A DNA stretch of 64,000 bases from Kryptolebias marmoratus (GCF_001649575.2 NC_051437.1:20496384-20560383), one strand, 5' to 3'; shown: positions 47,762 through 57,984, counted from the stretch's first letter. The notes: generated by a model not told the origin, from the letters alone. Numbers and translations: made by a program.

Positions 47762-48904
47762 CTGAATCATTCACTCAAGCATTCTTCATGTGTGTAAAAC
47801 TCACCATGTGTGGGAGGAGGCAATGAGTCTTTCCAAGCCCACACAGTATGATCATAAATAGCCTCCACTTACGTAAAAATCAATCCATGCATGTTCACTA
47901 GATAGACAAATTAAAAAGGTAGAAGCTTACAGAAAATGTCATAGAGTAATGTAGACCACAAATGCTTTCTGGTGTTCTGCTGTGACTAAAAGATCCTTTC
48001 ATTATCACAAGTCATTTAAGAGGATGACTAACAGGCCAGAGAGAGAGAGAGAGAGACAAAATAAGGGCTCCATATTGGATGCAACACCTGCAGAATATCA
48101 TGAAATATGCTCTTCAGAGGCTATGCTAAATTGGGGATATCTCCACCTATAGCCTCCATCACGTGGTCTGCCCGGCATTGATCACATCCAGCCATCGGTT
48201 CAGTATGAAGAGGGGGGAGGGGGGAGGGGGGTGTCAGCGCTGTCAATATGCAGGGATGGAGCTTTAAGCATCCCACCATAACATGTGCATGACCCCTTTT
48301 TAAATGCAACATATTAAAACCCAAAGCCCCTCCCCACCCCCGTTCTGTAATGATGGGGGCAGTGTAGCACAGGCTCAGATAAATACACATGCATGCGGAT
48401 TTTTGTGATGCTAGACGCTGTCTGCACGGAGGGTGGCTGCAAACGCAAATCGGTGCATAAAGCACAAAGTTGCACACGTCGGTATCACCGTAAAACGTCC
48501 CCAAACGAAATCCCACGTCAGGCCGTGGAGCTACAGGCGTCTTTCTAATATCCGGCAGGGCATGCGGCCATTCATAGACGGCAATATGGCACATTAATTT
48601 TCAATTTGCGGCGCCGCGACTCAGCGTTGCACTCAATATTCGACACCCAGCGTCGGAAGCGTATGCGCTAATTGTCTCTCTGAGCGATGCAAGCATCCCT
48701 CCAACGTCAAAGAAGCGGCAGCATGAAAACAGTAAAACATGTGGAGCCTGCAAATATATGTGTGTGAAAATAAAAAGATAACGCCATGATGTCCATCCTA
48801 CCTGTGCCGTGAGCCAATTCAATGCCCGGCTCGGTGAGTATGTTCGGGTCACTTTGAGATCTGCCTCGCTGCAGACAGCCGTCTAGTCCATCCGATGTAG
48901 CCAT
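19572..48904 (-). CDS. phactr3: Phosphatase and actin regulator 3 (12 coding exons)
   Basis: PHACTR3 (scapinin) binds G-actin through RPEL motifs and PP1 through its C-terminus, and associates with the nuclear matrix or membrane. Exons in transcript order: 48904-48802, 28757-28593, 27931-27764, 27232-27017, 26061-25833, 25679-25423, 25147-24994, 20899-20844, 20670-20609, 20523-20383, 20090-20014, 19587-19572. All phases agree and give 547 residues (human: about 559). Seen: [10 protein letters not shown] near the start, [18 protein letters not shown] then RKKK at 59-80, three RPEL motifs (RPSKQEL 398-404, RPNVEEL 436-442, RPTVDEL 474-480) and the C-terminal tail HLTRFHRP. The N-terminal RPEL motif of other PHACTRs is absent. 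The tail [13 protein letters not shown] and [15 protein letters not shown] blocks favour PHACTR3 over PHACTR1. The intron after 25833 starts with GC. Confidence 0.92.
20940..21345 (-). promoter_or_regulatory. phactr3: Intragenic CpG island in phactr3
   Basis: About 400 bases with dense CpG and high GC lie inside an otherwise AT-rich intron, ending 40 bases from the RPEL2 exon. A GC-box (GGGGGGCGGAGC) occurs near 21335-21346. Such islands usually mark promoters. On the minus strand it would drive the short phactr3 form above; a plus-strand transcript is also possible. The long plus-strand open frame across it (20936-21622) has no recognisable domain and is best explained by the lack of AT-rich stop codons in the island. 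Confidence 0.55.
21346..24993. other. phactr3 intron, no gene seen
   Basis: Between RPEL1 and the CpG island I see no convincing exon. An X-box lies at 22823-22835. Sequence at about 22560-22930 and 23600-24300 is less AT-rich than its surroundings and could hold conserved regulatory elements, but nothing can be named. Confidence 0.4.
22823..22835. promoter_or_regulatory. RFX X-box motif
   Basis: GTTGCCTAGCAAC is a full, near-palindromic match to the X-box consensus GTNRCC-N(0-3)-RGYAAC bound by RFX transcription factors. It is intronic, so its target promoter is unknown. Confidence 0.4.
26315..26880 (-). mobile_element. Non-LTR retrotransposon 3' fragment
   Basis: The minus strand encodes a broken reverse-transcriptase C-terminus: [20 protein letters not shown], then [17 protein letters not shown], then [19 protein letters not shown]. 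Flanking sequence at 26320-26375 resembles a common fish repeat (TATATAGCACTTTTCAGCAC). The fragment sits in the phactr3 intron between exons 4 and 5, in the same orientation as the gene. It is truncated and interrupted, hence not active. The same family occurs at 59812-60480. Confidence 0.7.
27932..28592 (-). other. phactr3: phactr3 intron where the N-terminal RPEL exon is expected
   Basis: In other PHACTR genes the exon after KKKNEKLKQ encodes a first RPEL motif. Here the 661 bases between exon 2 and exon 3 contain no such coding sequence on the minus strand; the stretch is AT-rich with stops in all frames. Both flanking exons have phase-1 boundaries, so direct joining keeps the frame (SST|D|VALSSG). 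Confidence 0.65.
30460..30960. repeat. Long purine-rich tract
   Basis: The plus strand is dominated by A and G for about 500 bases (many GGGAGG, GAGGAG and AAAGAGGG runs). A single undetermined base lies just upstream at 30315. Open frames here (for example 30351-30797, minus) are Pro/Leu/Ser-rich by-products of this composition. Confidence 0.55.
31060..31260. promoter_or_regulatory. Candidate conserved non-coding element
   Basis: The stretch has clustered homeodomain- and POU-type motifs (ATGCATGCAT, CACTAATTAATAAGC, then ATGCAAAT at 31188-31195) and no repeat character. The composition resembles vertebrate developmental enhancers, but no conservation data are available. Confidence 0.25.
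33780..34200 (+). repeat. Teleost interspersed repeat, 3' end
   Basis: The order GAGGAAGATGGCCGCACATC, TTTCTGCTGGAGGTTTCCTG, AAAGGAGTCGCTC, then GCTATATAAATAAAACC and AATTGAATTAAAC is the well-known layout of a very common fish retroposon tail. This copy is diverged and carries an AT-rich insertion around 34060-34130. No intact coding sequence. Confidence 0.6.
37900..39430. repeat. Diverged copies of the dispersed element family
   Basis: Shared phrases show at least two degraded copies: ACCAAATTTTAGCTCAATATC then TGTAAAACTGGCTGAG near 37986, GCACAATATCTGTAAAACTG near 39137, and TTATTAAAATCTGTGCAGTG followed by GCTAACAGACAGACAGG near 38976-39028. The same phrases recur at 63590-63800. Sequence between (38590-38800) is more GC-rich and not obviously repetitive. 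Confidence 0.5.
40555..41035 (+). repeat. Two adjoining interspersed repeats
   Basis: Positions 40555-40715 match a widespread fish repeat (GCAGTGGTGCCCACTCCTGG, then GAATCAGGTGTGTCAAAGC). Positions 40745-41035 match another (CAGGTGAAGCTAATGGGCAG, ending in CCCAGGATCATGACAGTA). No coding capacity. Confidence 0.5.
43000..43260. promoter_or_regulatory. Candidate conserved non-coding element
   Basis: Unique AT-rich sequence with several TAAT/ATTA homeodomain cores (AATTATCATTAGATC, TTTTTAATTAATTGATC) near the middle of phactr3 intron 1. Only composition supports this. Confidence 0.18.
44375..44480 (+). repeat. Interspersed repeat end
   Basis: CCAGTGCTTTCCAAACTTTT followed by TTCCGACCCACAAAGTAAC is the pattern of a non-autonomous DNA-transposon end frequent in fish (hAT-like by memory). 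Only one end is recognisable. Confidence 0.35.
45340..45432 (+). mobile_element. LINE 3' tail with (TGGA)n
   Basis: GCTGGGGATAGGCACCAGCT, CCCTGCGACCCGGAATGGAG, AAGCGGGTAAAGAAAATGG and then (ATGG)n is the 3' end of an L2-type fish LINE. Only the tail is present. Confidence 0.6.
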
Positions 48905-49176
48905 GGAGAGGCAGCGCAGGAATCCTGAATCAAATATTTAAAACCCCAAACCGGAGGCGAGCAAGGTCAGGAGGAAAGCAGCGCGCGCGAGGCTGGATTT
49001 AATTCGCTCTGACAACAGCCGCTTTGAGCATCTACCAGGGAGCCATGGCTGAGCGCGCGCGCGTGCGTTTGTGTGTGTGTGTGTGTGTGCGCGCGCGCGT
49101 GTAACTGTGTCTGGGCTGTGTGCGGCGACGTGTGGATATGGGAGGGGTGAGATGCCCCCCGATGGTACCAACGGGT

Positions 49177-49180
<4 letters not shown>
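48400..49180 (-). promoter_or_regulatory. phactr3: phactr3 promoter region, CpG-rich
   Basis: CpG density rises around the phactr3 start codon (48904), with runs such as GCGGCGCCGCGAC (48608-48620) and GCGCGCGCGAGGC (48981-48993). An AT-rich ATTTAAA element lies at 48937-48943, about 35 bases upstream of the ATG. A three-run G tract lies further inside intron 1 at 48212-48231. Open frames through this island (for example 48121-48594) show no domain. Confidence 0.5.
49053..49100. repeat. (CG)n/(TG)n alternating purine-pyrimidine tract
   Basis: A block of GC repeats, a TG repeat, then another GC repeat, about 48 bases in all. It lies some 150 bases upstream of the phactr3 start codon on the promoter side. 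Confidence 0.85.
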
Positions 49181-49226
<46 letters not shown>

Positions 49227-49236
49227 GTGGTGGTGA
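49177..49236. repeat. (ATG)n microsatellite
   Basis: Sixteen or so ATG/GAT triplets followed by GTG triplets. Open frames of poly-Met or poly-His across it are artefacts. Confidence 0.95.
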
Positions 49237-50065
49237 TGCCCATCCCCGTTCAGCCAGCGACACAATCAAACCTTCCCCTCCACCATGCATGGGTCAACAC
49301 ACAGACACCCACATCTGACAAGCTCATTTGCATTTTTTTTTCACTTGGGAACTTATAAACACATTTTTTATTTGTAAAATAATTTCTTAAATGCCTGAAA
49401 ATGTCTTGTTCCGGAGGAAAACAGAAAAAAAGCAAGAGGGAGGCAGGTAATATGAACTCAGTTTAAACCAGAACTATTACCAATCTTCTGTTTTTAAGAT
49501 CTGGAACAATTTAGCAACTGTAAAAACAAGCTCTATGATTTTAGAGTTTTCAATTTTAAAATAAATCAATAGCTAAAGCTAAGGAGAATATGTCAACTCT
49601 AACATACAGGGTATTGATGCTTTTCTTCCCCTCTTATTTGTGTAGTATTTGCATTGTGTTTATGTGTGTATTTTTATTTTTGCTACATTGTTAGTCCTGC
49701 TGTTTACTTTAGAGCATTAGACTTTTAGATCAGTAGTTTTAGCTTCCTTAAAATTCTAACCAGAGACAAGAACTGCAAACAGACCACTGGACAGAAGGCA
49801 CTGGTGCAACAACGATGTTTGGTATCTAATATTGTTTTGTATTGTTTGTGACCAAATAAAACTGAACTTAATCAGATAAGTCAGGGTCAATACCCTGTTG
49901 GTCGCAGACAGCTGAGCTAATGTCCCATACGGTCAAGGTGCTAAAATAGATTTTAAAGATCCATTTTCAAATCTATTGAAATGCCTGAACAGACACAAAC
50001 ATGGGTCTGATGCTGATGGGCATAGTAAAAATCACTCTCATTGATTCGAATATTATAATAATTAT

Positions 50066-50076
50066 TAGTAGTAGTT

Positions 50077-50129
<53 letters not shown>

Positions 50130-50130
50130 C
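50066..50130. repeat. (TAG)n microsatellite
   Basis: About twenty TAG units with one TTG interruption, in the gap between phactr3 and pigt. The rest of this gap (49240-50200) is AT-rich and shows no gene. Confidence 0.95.
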
Positions 50131-50199
50131 AAATAAAAAAAATCTGATATTTTAGAATGTTATACAACAAACAACAGAATATTGTAAAAACATGAACAC

Positions 50200-50322
50200 A
50201 GCAATAAGGCAGCAGGTTCATGAGTGAGTCACGTGACTTCCCACAGGCTCTGTCTATTGGCTGGCTCTTACACGTGACGCTAGAAGGCGGAAGTTAGCTG
50301 TCGCTTTCGTAAAATAAAAAAA
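50200..50322 (+). promoter_or_regulatory. pigt: pigt promoter with two CACGTG E-boxes
   Basis: Within 100 bases of the start codon are a perfect palindrome GTCACGTGAC (50228-50237), a second CACGTG (50271-50276), and an inverted CCAAT box (ATTGG, 50256-50260) between them. No TATA box. The E-boxes would suit USF, MYC or TFEB/TFE3 factors; that is inference. Confidence 0.5.
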
Positions 50323-53300
50323 ATGGCAGCTCACAGGTGCAGCTACCTAGCCTGGCTGGTTTTTATCTTTAGTTTGTCGGGGATTTTAGTCGCAGACGGT
50401 CAAGAAACCACCCTCTCCGGTGACCACCTCGTCAGTGCGGTGGAGAATCCACAAACAGACGCCGAAACCGAGAAGCGAGCGGCGGAGGAGCCCGCGGTAG
50501 AGGAGAGGCGATGGGAAGCGACTCGGGCGGCAGATGCTGCAGAAGAAAACCAGGAATTTCCTGCTTCTGTCGCTACGGTGTTAAGTTCAACTCCACAGCT
50601 TAAAGATGATTTTCAGGAGGAGCTGGTTATCAGACCCCTGCACTCAGGGGACATTTACGCCAGCTTCCATTTCCGTACCCTGTGGGAAACAGATTTTATG
50701 AAAGGAAACAAAGGTATTTTACTGATAAACATGTCTGTCTGACTGTGTGTGATGGTTCTTTTTAAGATGGAAACAGCTGAGTTATACCTTTATTTTTAAA
50801 TCACTAAAAATACTCCTGTTACTGGCCCTAAAGCCATTCAGTATGGACTGAAGCAAAACTGGAAAAAGCATAAATCGTTGTTATAAATTATGAAATGTCT
50901 TCCATTTCCAACTTGAAATGATCACACCCTTTCAAAAACCCTCATCTGTGTAGTGAGGAGGATGGAGAAATGTGCTTGACAAGAATAACTTTACATTACT
51001 AAAGTTTCTGTTATTCCTGAGAAGGGTATTTGGGTTTAAAAGTATCTCTATCAGAAAACACTGAATGCACTTAAACAATAGTGTTAAAACAGTATAGTGT
51101 TCTGCATGTACTGCTGCAGTGCGCCTCTTCAGTAAGAAACTTTGGATAATGCCATTTATCAGTGATCTTATTCATATGCTAGAAAAACATCAAACTACTA
51201 AACAGTTTTTTTAATTCATCCTTTCCAAACTTCTTTAAAATTTGTTGCTAATCCAAAGGAAGATTGTTCCTGTAGGTTTCTCTGCTGATCTTTGTGCTAC
51301 TTTACACTTGCATATTTTTTGTTTATATCATGCAAAGTCAACTGTTCTGGCCATATTTTCTGCATCATATTTCACCTCCTCGTAGCTCTAAAACTCTCCA
51401 CAACACTCAGCTCTGAGAACTACAAGTTTATCTTATATAATTCACTGCATGTTCTCCTCAAAATCTGTTCATGTTCAAGTTGAATAAAGTCTTTAGTCAA
51501 GATAAGCTTATATGTCTTTAAAACAATACAGTTTGAGTTTGAACCGTTTGTTGTCTTTGGGCAAAACTCATTTAAATATAGAGTTTAAATTATTTGTAGA
51601 TCATAGTATTTTGTGTTTTATTTCTTATGCCACTTTTGTCCCTAATGACTACTGTTAAAATAAATTTATTTGAAAAATAATCTCTTTGTACAATATGGAC
51701 CATACATTTCTCACACACCAGGATTTTATTTGTTCAATGAAGTAGTCACTAACTGTGTTGCTACTTTATTTTATTTATTTATTTTTTTTTCAGTGTCCCA
51801 CTATCGGCTGTTTCCCAAATCTCTGGGTCAGGTCATCTCCAAGTTCTCTGTGCGAGAGCTGCACATCTCCTTCACTCAAGGCTACTGGAGGACCATGCAG
51901 TGGGGGCAGCCGTATCTGCCGTCCCCTCCGGGAGCCGAACTCTGGGTCTGGTTTCAGGACACTGTGACCGAGTGAGTACAGCCCTCTGCTGGCTGTAGAG
52001 CATTAGAGATGCTATAACTGAGCCAGATTTCTGGATTCAAAGGAAAACGATTCCCATAAAGGAAGTTCTAATTCACATTATGTTTCTTGTTTTTCTGGTC
52101 AGACATTAAACTGCATTTGTTGAATGTCAGAGGGCTTGTCAGGTAGCTAAAATCAGAATATTTAATTCCTGCATTCATTAAATTGAAATGACAGGTTGCT
52201 TTATGATGGAAAACACTTCTAGAAAATTCAGACAACTAGGTTTTAATTTTTGAATCTAGTTGACTTTTATCATTTTGCTACCTTGTATTGTGTCTGTCAG
52301 TCATTTAAACTCCTTTCTTCTGTTCCTCCACCTGTTTTCAGTGTGGATGCCACATGGAAGGAGCTGACCAATGTTTTGTCAGGCATCTTCTGTGCTTCAC
52401 TGAACTTCATTGACTCCACCAACACCGTTCAGCCCAGCGCCTCCTTCAAACCACTGGGGATAGCCAACGGTACCGTAAGACGTCTTCAGTCTCACCAGTG
52501 ATGTGCTCAGCCATCCTAAACAATTCTTTTTTCACGTCATACCAGCACATTCAATCGGAGCTTACATTTTGTTTTTATACTCGTTGCTTTTGTTTTGCTT
52601 GTTTTTTTTTCTGTTTTATTACACATTTAGGATGGCTTAATAAGAGACAAACTGGGTATTAAAGAAATCCAGGGCAGCCTTCTGTCCAGGATGCACTTTT
52701 ATGCACTGATTTCTGTTTTCCGTGTTGAAATTGAAGTGACAGACCATCGCTTCCTTCGCTATGCCACCCTCCCACGGGAAATTGTCTGCACTGAGAATTT
52801 GACACCCTGGAAGAAACTGTTGCCATGTGGCTCCAAGGTAAATTTCTTTATGTGTGTTCGTCTCAGCCATCTGTGTTTCTTTTTTTTTTGTGTTATACCT
52901 GCCAACATTATTTTTATTTGTCTGTGTTACCATTGTGAATTTACAGGCTGGTCTCGCTGTGCTGCTGAAGTCGGAGAAGCTCTTCCACAGCAGTTTTCAT
53001 TCTCAGGCAGTGCACATTAGACCAATGTGTCAGGACTCTCAGTGCAAAACCCCGTCCTGGGAGCTGAGACAGACACTGAATGTTGTCTTTGACCTGCACA
53101 CCTCTGGACAGGGCAAACAAGGTTGGATAAAAAAGTCAACATTTGAGTTTAAGAACCCTCCTAAGCCTTAGAGCCTTCTCAGATTCAATCTGCGTGTTTT
53201 TTCTTTAGAGTGGTCTTTGTTCAAGATGTTCTCTCGGACCCTGACGGAAGCCTGTCCACTGGCCTCCTCCAGTAAAATATACATCGACATCACAGACAAC

Positions 53301-55661
53301 CCTCAGGTTGGAGTTTTACTAGTTAAATATAAAGATGGAAAAAGTTCTGCAGCAGTTTTGCGTTGAACGAAGCTGACTTTATGTTGCAGGAGGAGCAGTT
53401 TGAGCTCATCCCAGCCACTCCGCTGCTGAGGCAGGCCGTGGTGCTGGGGGACAGACGGACCTTCTCTGTTTACGATCTGACCCAGCAGGTCACCTTCGGG
53501 ACTGTTCGCTCCCTCAACCTGCTGATCCGCTGGAAGTCCACTGAGGGTGAGTGACAAGAGCGGAGGCTGGCTCACCTTTGTGAGATCCATTGTTGTTGTT
53601 TATACGACCCAACAAGAAGGGCTTCCAAAAAGGCGTCAGTATGTAGTTTTGAGCTTGTAGCTATTCACCTGTTCTCAATCAAGAGAAGAGAAACAGATGG
53701 AAGTTCTGCGATGTTACATAGTGACGTTCCTCCTTCATTCACTAAAGTTTGCTCATTACTGTTTTTCATGTCATTTTTCCACATCAATCATTAAAACGAG
53801 TCTCTGATTTCCCGCCCGCAGGTCATATGCTCCGCCCCTTGCTCCATGCCGAGCGTTACGTTGCTGGGTACGGGCTGCAGACGGGAGAGATTCACACCTT
53901 AATGTACAACAATCACCCCTTCAGGTCTTTCTCTGTGCTGCTGCTGGACTCGGTACCTTGGTATCTCCGTCTTTACATCCACACGCTCACCGTCACCAGC
54001 AAAGGAAAAGACAACAAGCCCAGTAAGTTGTTTTTTCTTTTTTTTATAACATTATTTTAGTAGCTGCATGTGAGAACATAAATCTCTAAGCTTTGTAAAG
54101 TGATATTGTGTGGATTTAACAGCACAAGGACTTTGACTTCATGTCCCAAGTAAACCAGCCAGACTGATACAGGTATTGTCATGTGCTGGGATGTTGGCTG
54201 AATTGGCGATTTTTTTCCAAAGAGTGTCGAGTATACGTAACACACCGCAGCATATTTTTTTGTATGCACATAAAATATATATTACCAAACTATTTTTTTT
54301 TTCACATTTCTAAAACAAAATCAGAAACATTTCTGCTTTTGATTCAAACTTCTTTCTACAACTTTAGAGACAAGGCATTTCCTGTTATAAGATAATGCTG
54401 TTTTATTTTTTTTTAAATTGGTCTTGTTTTAAATATTTACCTGAAGTGAAACAACAAATGTTGATCATTACGCTTGTATTTGATATTAATCTCATGGCAA
54501 CTAGTTTCCATGTTTTTGTTACTGTATATTATTTGTTTTCTCATATATTCTTAGAACATTTGTAAAGCTCAGCCCTAAAAAGACAGAAAATTTTAAAATC
54601 TTCTTGAGTTGGGATTCATACTTTTAACTGTCCGGTGTGTGACCAGATATCCAACAGAAGTTATTGTTTATTTTAGTATTTATATTTTTCCGCAGCTGCA
54701 TTGTTTTTCCACCAGGAGGAGCCCACGCGTCACAGTTTCTGTTAGGTTGTGGTGGAAGATCTACTCTGTGTTTTATTGTTGCCTGTGTTTTGTTCAAACT
54801 TTGTGATAATAGTTTCATTTTATTCTAAGCTGGTAGAACAATGACTTGTTCAGCCGTGAGCATAATGTATACATTGTTGCTCAAGTGTCTCCTCTTCTGC
54901 CAGGTTACATCCACTACCAGCCGTCCAAGGACCGCATACGGCCCCACCTGCTGGAGATGCTGGTCCAGCTTCCCCCACACTCCGTTACTGAGGTTACGGT
55001 GCAGTTTGAGAGGGCTCTGCTGAAGTGGACCGAGTACACCCCTGACCCCAACCACGGCTTCTACGTCGGGTACGCCCAGGCTTGCTCTCACCTCATTTGA
55101 ATTTTTATCTTTTAGGTGATGCATGGACACGTGGTTCTGATGTGCAGGAAATTGTTAAATAAAAAAAAAAAATTTCCTTTTAAACTTTCAAACTATAGAA
55201 ATCTGTGTTCTTGATATTTAGGTCTTCAGTTATAAGTGCTCTTGTTCCGAGCACCGTCGCCATGGATACAAACAACACTCAGGAGCGAACACTCTTCAGC
55301 AGCTTGTGAGTACAGACCCGTGTCTGGGTTTTCTGAAAGGAAAATCATTTTGATGTCTGAATTTCATGTATTTCTAGTCTGTAAAATTAAAGTTGCGCTA
55401 TCTTCCCCCAGCTTTCCCTGCAAAGAGGAGTCCAGCTACTTTGTGCGTGTCTACACCGAACCTCTGTTGGTCAACCTGCCAACTCCAGACTTCAGCATGC
55501 CTTACAACGTCATCTGCCTGACCTGCACCGTTGTGGCCGTGGGCTACGGCTCCCTTTACAACCTGCTGACCCGAAGCTTCCAGGTAGAAGAGCCCAACCC
55601 TGGACTGGCCAAGCGGATAGCCAACATCATCCGCAAGATGAGGGGCGTGCCGCCGCTCTGA
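50323..55661 (+). CDS. pigt: GPI transamidase component PIG-T (11 exons)
   Basis: PIGT is an ER membrane subunit of the GPI transamidase (with PIGK, GPAA1, PIGS, PIGU), which attaches GPI anchors to proteins. Exons: 50323-50713, 51794-51971, 52342-52469, 52737-52837, 52947-53121, 53209-53306, 53390-53546, 53822-54022, 54904-55069, 55222-55305, 55412-55661; 642 residues (human: 578). Seen: a signal peptide ([15 protein letters not shown]) then an acidic segment that is longer than in human, [13 protein letters not shown] with Cys207, the counterpart of the cysteine that pairs with [17 protein letters not shown], a C-terminal membrane helix (about 592-612) and a basic tail ending RGVPPL. The junction of exons 3 and 4 is chosen to match the conserved AN-x-TDH pattern; a stronger acceptor lies upstream. 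Introns at 50714-51793 and 54023-54903 hold nothing recognisable. Confidence 0.93.
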
Positions 55662-57400
55662 GGCTGCAAAACGGAGCTCACTGTGTGACCTTTCATCAGT
55701 GGGCTCTTTAGAAATAACAAAAACATTCGATGATCAGAGAAAAACTGAGTGAAGCACTGTTATGGATGTAGCTAAATAAGTCTACTTGAAGCTTTCTTTT
55801 TCATGAATTGGAAAAGGAAAATTGATTTTATTCGTTCTAAATGTTTTAAAGTAATTTTTTTCTGACAAACAAAGTAGACATTAGCTCTCGAATGGGAAAA
55901 ATAAGAAATGTATTTATAATTTATAGTGAATTTCAGTGTTTTCTGTATGTCTGAAACAACACCTTTCATACACTCAACAAAGTTTGCCATCACTGTAAGA
56001 AACACAATAAGTTTGTCTGTTTTCTGAAAAAAATTAACTCTTAAACAGCAGCCCAAATATCAGAGTTTTAACAGAAATTGACTACCTTTGGACTCGTAAC
56101 GTGTCTTTGACCTGATGTTTGCCGTCTCCCATCCAGGAGAGATAAGATAAACTGATACATTCAGTCACAGTGACTTTGTCAGAATGACCTTTTTTTTTTT
56201 GGTTGTTAATGCAGTCGTGATTCTGAAATTCAGTTTCTAACAGACAATTGTTTGGTTTACCAAAAAAAAAGAAAAATCAAACATTTTTCAGCAGGTTCCT
56301 GATGATTTTTATTATCTGGCATGAATTCTGTGAGTTTTAAGATGGAAATAAAGAAGGCAGTCCCACAAAAAAAAGAGGCCAAACGAAACATTCATTCAAT
56401 CATTCTTCTTATAAATCTTTTTTTTTTTTTTTTTTAAGAAAACTGATCTCTTTTTTACTGTTTTTTGATTAATGTAACTCTCAGTATTTCTATAATTGTC
56501 TGTCAAGTTGAACTCTGAAGCCATCCTCTCAGTTTAAAGCAGTCACTTGTAGTGTCTTAGAGGAACATTATTTTACACTCAAACCAACATTTATTTATTT
56601 TTTTCTCAAAATGTAATGTCTGTATGATTTTAGCAAAGTCAAAAGGTTAGCAGCACATGAATGTTTTTGAGACAGTTTGTGTAACAATAATGTAGTTTTT
56701 TATTAAATTAGCATTTAATTTAGCCATATTAGTGAGAGTCTTTTGCAATAATTTGTTTTTTTTTATGAAGAGAGATTTGTTGGTGTGAGAACCATGTCTA
56801 GAAGAATCATCTGGTTACCGAACTTGTCAGTTTTCGTCTTGGCAGGTGACCGTTCAATTTGAAACTCAAAAATCTGGTTCTACCCGTCTGTGAACAGAAC
56901 ATGATTCAGCTCAAACATGCTGAGTGAAAAAGTCCCGTAGTTAGCTGTTTGCAATGTTTGAAAAGTGTTTAAAAATAAAGTCAGAGAGAGCACAAGATGC
57001 TCCTAAAAAGAAACAGTTTTCTTCAGAGGTATGCCAGTTCATTTTACTGCTCAGTACATTAGGATGAAGACTGCCATTTAAGTGCAGCTACATTTTTTTA
57101 AATTTTTTTGAGCATGTTGTTGTAGATTAGGGCTCACCAGAATGTTGGACTGAGGTCCACATCTGGACCCAAATCGGTTGTTAGATTTCAGTAGATTGAA
57201 ATTGTTATTTTTTAAATATATACTTTCATTTATACTCGTACACAATTCTCTTTATTTACACTAATTCATTTTAGGGGTCACAGCTTTTCTAGCATTTATA
57301 GTATTGATTTTATTGGGTGCTACTTTTCTATAATTTAAAGTAATTCCCATGCCTGGCCTTGCAGTTTCTCTCTCTGCTTTTGCTTCTTTCTGCCAGTTCA
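55662..57400 (+). other. pigt: pigt 3' UTR and intergenic AT-rich stretch
   Basis: AATAAA at 56347-56352 is the best polyadenylation signal, 690 bases after the stop. Beyond it the sequence is AT-rich with no gene recognised. Confidence 0.5.
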
Positions 57401-57439
57401 TGGAGAGCTGCAGGCCTGACAAATAATATGGTGAGGAAA

Positions 57440-57830
57440 GAAAACTAGCATGACTATCACTAAACTGCAGTCTGAGGAGCACAGAGGATGCTGGGTCCTT
57501 GTGTCTGCAGAGTTACTTCTGATAAGATATCTAATAACAATAGACACAACCAAATTGTCCACTGACTTTTCTTTTAAATCCATTTTTAAAAAGTCCATTT
57601 GGTAACACTACGGTGAAGTTCAAGTCATGTTATGACAACTAATTTCAAGGTGGAGCATTCTTTTCCATGTCTGATGATAACTATTGTGTTTTTTCTTAAC
57701 TCTAACTCTTTTTTTGTTTTACATCAGAAGAGTCAGGTACATACAGTATGAAAATAAACTGACCTTTCAATCTGAAGACCTTCCTAAAATGCTTTAAATG
57801 ACAGTAAAAATAACAAATGTAATGTTGTTT
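57440..57830 (-). repeat. Relic copy of the WFDC upstream region
   Basis: Several phrases occur in the same order and orientation at 62250-62600: CTGCAGTCTGAGGAGCACAG and GGGTCCTTGTGTCTGCAGAG (57464 on), ACAACTAATTTCAAGGTGGAG (57630), and GAAGACCTTCCTAAAATGCT with TTAAATGACA (57773 on). The copy at 62250 lies just upstream of the WFDC start codon. No WFDC exon survives to the left of this copy, so it looks like the remains of a duplicated WFDC promoter. Confidence 0.55.
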
Positions 57831-57984
57831 ATGTTTTATTCTGTAACAAATGTAATTTTTGAATAACTCCAGTCATTTTGAGCCCTTTTACGATCAAAAT
57901 TGCTTAATTTGCCAATTTCCTGGTCAAATAGAGCTCAGATCTGCGAGGAGAGAGTTGAAAGTCGTTCCCTGCCTCGCCTCAGAG

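Larger units (their letters stand above)
28758..48801 (-). other. phactr3: phactr3 intron 1 (20 kb)
   Basis: I found no protein-coding exon here on either strand. The intron holds a purine-rich tract (30460-30960), an ambiguous base at 30315, several repeats listed separately, a (TTTA)n run at 29378-29408, and AT-rich unique sequence. Moderately GC-rich unique stretches at about 35740-36000, 36960-37860 and 47160-47720 could contain enhancers or an alternative 5' exon, but nothing identifies one. Confidence 0.5.

Noticed and set aside
48121..48594. 157-residue minus-strand open frame
   Set aside because: It lies in the GC-rich start of phactr3 intron 1, has no domain and does not join any phactr3 exon in phase.
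49032..49358. Poly-His and poly-Met open frames
   Set aside because: They are translations of the (ATG)n microsatellite.
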